A stretch of 64,000 nucleotides of DNA, from assembly GCA_943349825.1 (NCBI GenBank), contig CALQZQ010000003.1, forward strand, positions 1-64,000. The letters are read 5' to 3'. The DNA comes from Candidatus Peribacteria bacterium (GTDB taxonomy: Bacteria > Patescibacteriota > Gracilibacteria > UBA1369 > 2-02-FULL-48-14). Shown here one piece after another: positions 61,690 to 64,000 of the stretch. Position numbers and translations under genes: made by a program. Under the pieces are notes generated by a model. That model did no database searches and was not told the DNA's origin. It was given only the letters and a program-made list of their open reading frames with translations. How positions within the stretch are numbered: the stretch's first letter is position 1; every line of letters begins with the position of its first letter.

Positions 61690-61718
61690 TTGCAGCATAA
61701 GAATCACCGTGCTATAAT
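61690..61718 (+). promoter_or_regulatory. Promoter of vapBC
   Basis: TTGCAG (61690-61695) and a perfect TATAAT (61713-61718) with a 17-base spacer. The expected start near 61725 lies inside the operator palindrome, and only ~15 bases separate it from the ATG at 61740. Confidence 0.7.
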
Positions 61719-61719
61719 T

Positions 61720-61740
61720 TAATAAATTAATAATTTATTA
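61720..61740 (+). promoter_or_regulatory. VapBC operator: perfect 10-1-10 palindrome
   Basis: TAATAAATTA, one A, then TAATTTATTA: a 21-base perfect inverted repeat between the -10 box and the antitoxin start codon (its last A is the first base of the ATG). Position and symmetry are as expected for autoregulation by the AbrB-fold antitoxin dimer. Confidence 0.7.
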
Positions 61741-61994
61741 TGAATGTCGTTCAATTGACCACCAGCGGACAAATCAGTATTCCCAAGGCACTAAGGAGCC
61801 GGTTTAAAACCAAGTTCTTTACCTGTGAATCAACGTCTCAAGGGATTCTTTTCAAACCTCTTGAGGAAGACCGTGATCCATTTGAGAAAAAATACACAAT
61901 GAAGGACTTACGAAAAGCCATGATTCCGGCAAAACGAGGGGCGAAAAGAGACACTCTATCCCTGGAAATTGACCAGATCGTATATGGAATCTAG
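61740..61994 (+). CDS. AbrB-family antitoxin
   Basis: An 84-residue protein with an N-terminal SpoVT/AbrB swapped-hairpin domain: VVQLTTSGQISIPKALRSRF, the Q-(I/V)-x-I-P-K/R signature of the DNA-binding loop, then LFKPLEE. The C-terminal ~40 residues are charged and would wrap the toxin. It precedes the toxin gene and overlaps it by 11 bases, the usual antitoxin-toxin order. Confidence 0.9.
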   Translation: MNVVQLTTSGQISIPKALRSRFKTKFFTCESTSQGILFKPLEEDRDPFEKKYTMKDLRKAMIPAKRGAKRDTLSLEIDQIVYGI

Positions 61995-62391
61995 ACAAGG
62001 CATAGTGGACTCCAGTGTCCTGGTAGCCTTCTTCAGGGGAGACGACAGCAACCACCAAAGGGCAGTCGAGTTCATGGAAAAAATCGATTCTTTTGCAATA
62101 AGTGACTATATCCTGCTTGAAGTGACTACGGTTTTACAACAAAAAGTAGGGTTGGAGCTCACAAGGAAAGCTGTCGAATTTTTAGTGAACAATAGGGACG
62201 TAGAACTGCTTAGCATTAACAACCAAGAGCTCGGAGACACACTTGCTCTATTTTTTGAACAAAAATTCAAGCTATCTTTCGTAGACTGTAGCATTTTGGT
62301 CTTGGCAAAAAACCGCGGGCTGATTGTTTCTACCTTAGACGATGGCATGATTAAGGCGGGGAAATGGCTCAACGAAAGTTCTCACAACTAA
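61984..62391 (+). CDS. vapC: VapC-type PIN-domain toxin (ribonuclease)
   Basis: Start at 61984 (MESRQGIVDSSVLVAFF); the frame is open to 61969. The acid cluster of PIN nucleases is visible: D in VDSSVLVAFF, E in LLEVTTVL, D in SFVDCSILVLAK and a late Asp in STLDDGM. Cleaves RNA, probably tRNA or rRNA, when released from the antitoxin. 135 residues. AT-rich and probably acquired. Confidence 0.92.
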   Translation: MESRQGIVDSSVLVAFFRGDDSNHQRAVEFMEKIDSFAISDYILLEVTTVLQQKVGLELTRKAVEFLVNNRDVELLSINNQELGDTLALFFEQKFKLSFVDCSILVLAKNRGLIVSTLDDGMIKAGKWLNESSHN

Positions 62392-62410
62392 AAAACCCGC
62401 CTTTCAGCGG
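62390..62410 (-). terminator. Terminator of the small lipoprotein gene
   Basis: Minus strand: CCGCT-GAAA-GGCGG (62397-62410), a five-pair stem closed by a GNRA-type tetraloop, followed by G and T6. It overlaps the 3' end of vapC on the other strand. Confidence 0.6.
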
Positions 62411-62440
62411 ATCGTTTAGCCTAAACAATAGGAGGGAAAA

Positions 62441-62617
62441 TTACTCAGCGGCGCTATCGGTCGTAGGGACAACAACGTCCATAGAACCTGTAGCTTCAAC
62501 GGTACCTTCAGTGGTTTCATCCGTTGTAGGGGTCACCGTAGCTGTGCTGCTGCATCCAGCGAGCATCAGAGCCAAAACTCCGAAGGACGCGAGAGCCATT
62601 TGCATGAGGCGTTTCAT
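62441..62617 (-). CDS. Small lipoprotein, 58 aa
   Basis: ATG at 62617 opens a 58-residue frame with a basic start (MKRLMQMA), a hydrophobic core and lipobox LAGC (Cys ~22). The mature ~36 residues are Thr-, Val-, Glu- and Ser-rich and lack any predicted fold. It could be a lipid-anchored spacer or surface coating peptide. The convincing signal peptide and the terminator after the stop support coding. Confidence 0.7.
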   Translation of the reverse strand: MKRLMQMALASFGVLALMLAGCSSTATVTPTTDETTEGTVEATGSMDVVVPTTDSAAE

Positions 62618-62685
62618 AGGCGGGAGATTAAAGAATAAAACTGGTCAAAACTGTAACGAACCAGAACAAACCTGTAAAGACAAAA

Positions 62686-62714
62686 TTGACGGCTACTTAT
62701 CTTAACCTTATGCT
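62686..62714 (+). promoter_or_regulatory. Promoter of smpB with leaderless spacing
   Basis: TTGACG (62686-62691), 17-base spacer, TATGCT (62709-62714), then only six bases to the ATG at 62721. Transcription would start at the start codon itself. Confidence 0.65.
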
Positions 62715-62720
62715 CTGGGC

Positions 62721-63164
62721 ATGGAAAAAATACTCATCAAAAACAAACGAGCCACCTTCGATTACGAAATCGTGGAAAAATTTGAGTCCGGGATCATTCT
62801 GAAAGGTTACGAGGTGAAATCCTTGCGCCTGGGTCAGGCCCACTTCGCCAGCTCCTACGTGACCATCAGTGGCGGCAAAGTCTTGCTCCATCACTTCCAC
62901 ATCGCCCCCTATCTAAAGGCCACGCTGGAGAGCTACAACCCAGAGCAGACCCGCGAATTGCTGCTGCACAAAGCCGAAATTCTGAAAATCTCTAGCGCAC
63001 TAAATACGAAGGGTGTTACGGTGATTCCGCTCGACTGCGGCCTCGAAAAGCAGCGCGTCAAAGTCACTTTGGCCATTGCAAAAGGGAAAACGCAGTACGA
63101 CAAACGTGAATCCATTAAAAAACGTGACCTCAAACGTCACATTGAAACCTCACTCCGTGACTGA
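62721..63164 (+). CDS. smpB: SsrA-binding protein
   Basis: Binds tmRNA and delivers it to stalled ribosomes. KILIKNKRATFDYEIVEKFESGIILKGYEVKSLRLGQAHFASSYV is the typical N-terminal beta-barrel start, followed by LLLHKAEI and the basic C-terminal tail KGKTQYDKRESIKKRDLKRHIE that is needed in the ribosome. 147 residues, complete. tmRNA is not seen in this window. Confidence 0.97.
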   Translation: MEKILIKNKRATFDYEIVEKFESGIILKGYEVKSLRLGQAHFASSYVTISGGKVLLHHFHIAPYLKATLESYNPEQTRELLLHKAEILKISSALNTKGVTVIPLDCGLEKQRVKVTLAIAKGKTQYDKRESIKKRDLKRHIETSLRD

Positions 63165-63192
63165 CTTCATTGATCCAAGACAGCTTTCCTTC

Positions 63193-64000
63193 ATGGCCAC
63201 CCCGCCGCCACCCGTCTCTGACTCTTCGCCAATCCCTTCTATGAACGCCCTCTACGCCACGCTCATCAAGCAACTTCACGATTACGCCAAGAATCACCAG
63301 ATTCAACGCGCCGTACTGGGACTTTCCGGCGGCTTGAATAGCGCCGTAGCCCTCTGCATTGCCATCCGCGCCTTCGGGCCCAAAAATGTGACCGCCCTGG
63401 TACTACCCGAATTGGGTCTCACTCCTCACGACGACATCGACCATGCCCGCGCGCTGGCCCAACATTTTGGCTGCCACTCCCACTACCAACCCATCAACAA
63501 CTTCCTCGTCGATTTCAATTTTGTGACCTGGGATAAAGCCGAAACAGCCAACGAAAATTTGAAGGGCCGCATTCGCGCCACCCTGCTGCGCCACTTTGCA
63601 GAAGCCCAAAACATGATGTTGCTGGGCAGCGCTTCCAAGAGCGATCTTTTGATTGGCCTCGGCACCGTGGACGGCGAATTCAACGCCGATCTCCAAATCT
63701 TGGGTGACGTCTACAAAACCGACATCCTGGAACTCGGGCGCTGGATCGGCCTGCCCGATGAACTCTTGGCCAAAGACCCCGCTCGTCACCTAAAGGCGAA
63801 CGTCATCGACGAAGACGAACTCTCCGCGCCCTGGGCAAAAATCGACGAAATCCTACGCGCCCTCACCGAAGGCACAGACCCCGAAGCCTTGATCCAAAAA
63901 GGCATGGACACGCTCATCGTGCACAAAACCGTGCGCCTGCTCCAACAAAACGAAAAAGGCCTCACTCACATCCCCATCCTCGCCATCGGCGAACTCCCCG
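63193..64000 (+). CDS. nadE: NH3-dependent NAD+ synthase-like protein (3' truncated by window)
   Basis: The frame opens at ATG 63193 (or 63241, MNALYATLIKQ) and runs past the window end. LGLSGGLNSAVALCIA is the pyrophosphate loop of N-type ATP pyrophosphatases; Asn stands at residue 49 where SGGxDS has Asp. Then GSASKSDLLIGLGTVDGEFNADLQILGDVYKTDILELGRWIGLP and VIDEDELSAPWAKIDEIL match the NadE body with GT.NKSE and DEDELG altered. No glutaminase domain precedes it. Motif changes leave exact activity open. Confidence 0.85.
   Translation, partial: MATPPPPVSDSSPIPSMNALYATLIKQLHDYAKNHQIQRAVLGLSGGLNSAVALCIAIRAFGPKNVTALVLPELGLTPHDDIDHARALAQHFGCHSHYQPINNFLVDFNFVTWDKAETANENLKGRIRATLLRHFAEAQNMMLLGSASKSDLLIGLGTVDGEFNADLQILGDVYKTDILELGRWIGLPDELLAKDPARHLKANVIDEDELSAPWAKIDEILRALTEGTDPEALIQKGMDTLIVHKTVRLLQQNEKGLTHIPILAIGELP

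Overview
The window reads as chromosomal sequence of a Candidate Phyla Radiation (CPR) bacterium, most like Peregrinibacteria. This is inferred from gene content, not from a database search. The genes are compact, often overlap by 1-11 bases and largely lack Shine-Dalgarno motifs. UGA works as a stop (for example in smpB, the SDR gene and the penicillin-binding protein), which argues against the recoded Gracilibacteria and Absconditabacteria. There are SLH-domain surface proteins, many lipoproteins of unknown function, a Cys-rich zinc-ribbon protein of a type typical of CPR genomes, and four tRNAs that encode CCA. Two visibly AT-richer blocks (about 1-3220 and 60950-62400) look acquired.

Layout. 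1-3220: accessory genes on the plus strand (two methyltransferases, an SRPBCC protein, small unknowns), with an attC-like element and a long inverted repeat around a 53-residue membrane peptide. 3226-7250: de novo pyrimidine genes pyrC and pyrB (minus) divergent from carA (plus). 7272-12713: an SLH protein, a DnaQ exonuclease fused to what looks like a dead DinG-type helicase, and a large PKD/CARDB surface protein. 12959-14011: pyrD. 14014-21977: a complete F1Fo ATP synthase operon (atpI/Z-B-E-F-H-A-G-D-x-y-C) with two lipoprotein genes between atpD and atpC, and a c subunit with two carboxylates. 22063-25749: uvrB, an unknown gene and an inositol-monophosphatase-family gene. 25791-26050: tRNA-Arg(GCG) followed by a structured element bounded by a copy of the tRNA 3' end.

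26625-32002 is a nine-gene minus-strand operon joining folate synthesis (folP, a PTPS/QueD-family protein, folK) to the pentose phosphate pathway (a split, reduced transketolase, prs, rpiB, rpe) and ending in a lipoprotein. 32044-36622 holds a receiver-domain protein, ndk, an M16 protease and a class B penicillin-binding protein. 36626-47105 is rich in exported proteins: beta-propellers, calcium-binding repeats, a hydrolase with an EF-hand-like loop, and lipoproteins. 47152-50698 has tRNA-Trp abutting two GT2 glycosyltransferases and a DUF3352-like lipoprotein. 50726-53618 has pdxT and pdxS (pyridoxal phosphate) separated by a frameshifted HNH gene and a PAP2-like membrane protein. 53615-60699 has an acyltransferase-like membrane protein, lipoproteins, tRNA-Thr, a large SLH protein, an M50 protease, the Cys-rich protein and rpmB. 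60859-64000 has tRNA-Ser, a small AT-rich island with a P-loop kinase and a VapBC toxin-antitoxin pair, a small lipoprotein, smpB and the start of nadE.

Together the genes describe a small fermentative or host-associated cell that still makes pyrimidines, PRPP, folate precursors, PLP and NAD, keeps a rotary ATPase that probably handles sodium, and invests heavily in its surface. Functional statements rest on motifs read by eye; nothing was searched or computed.
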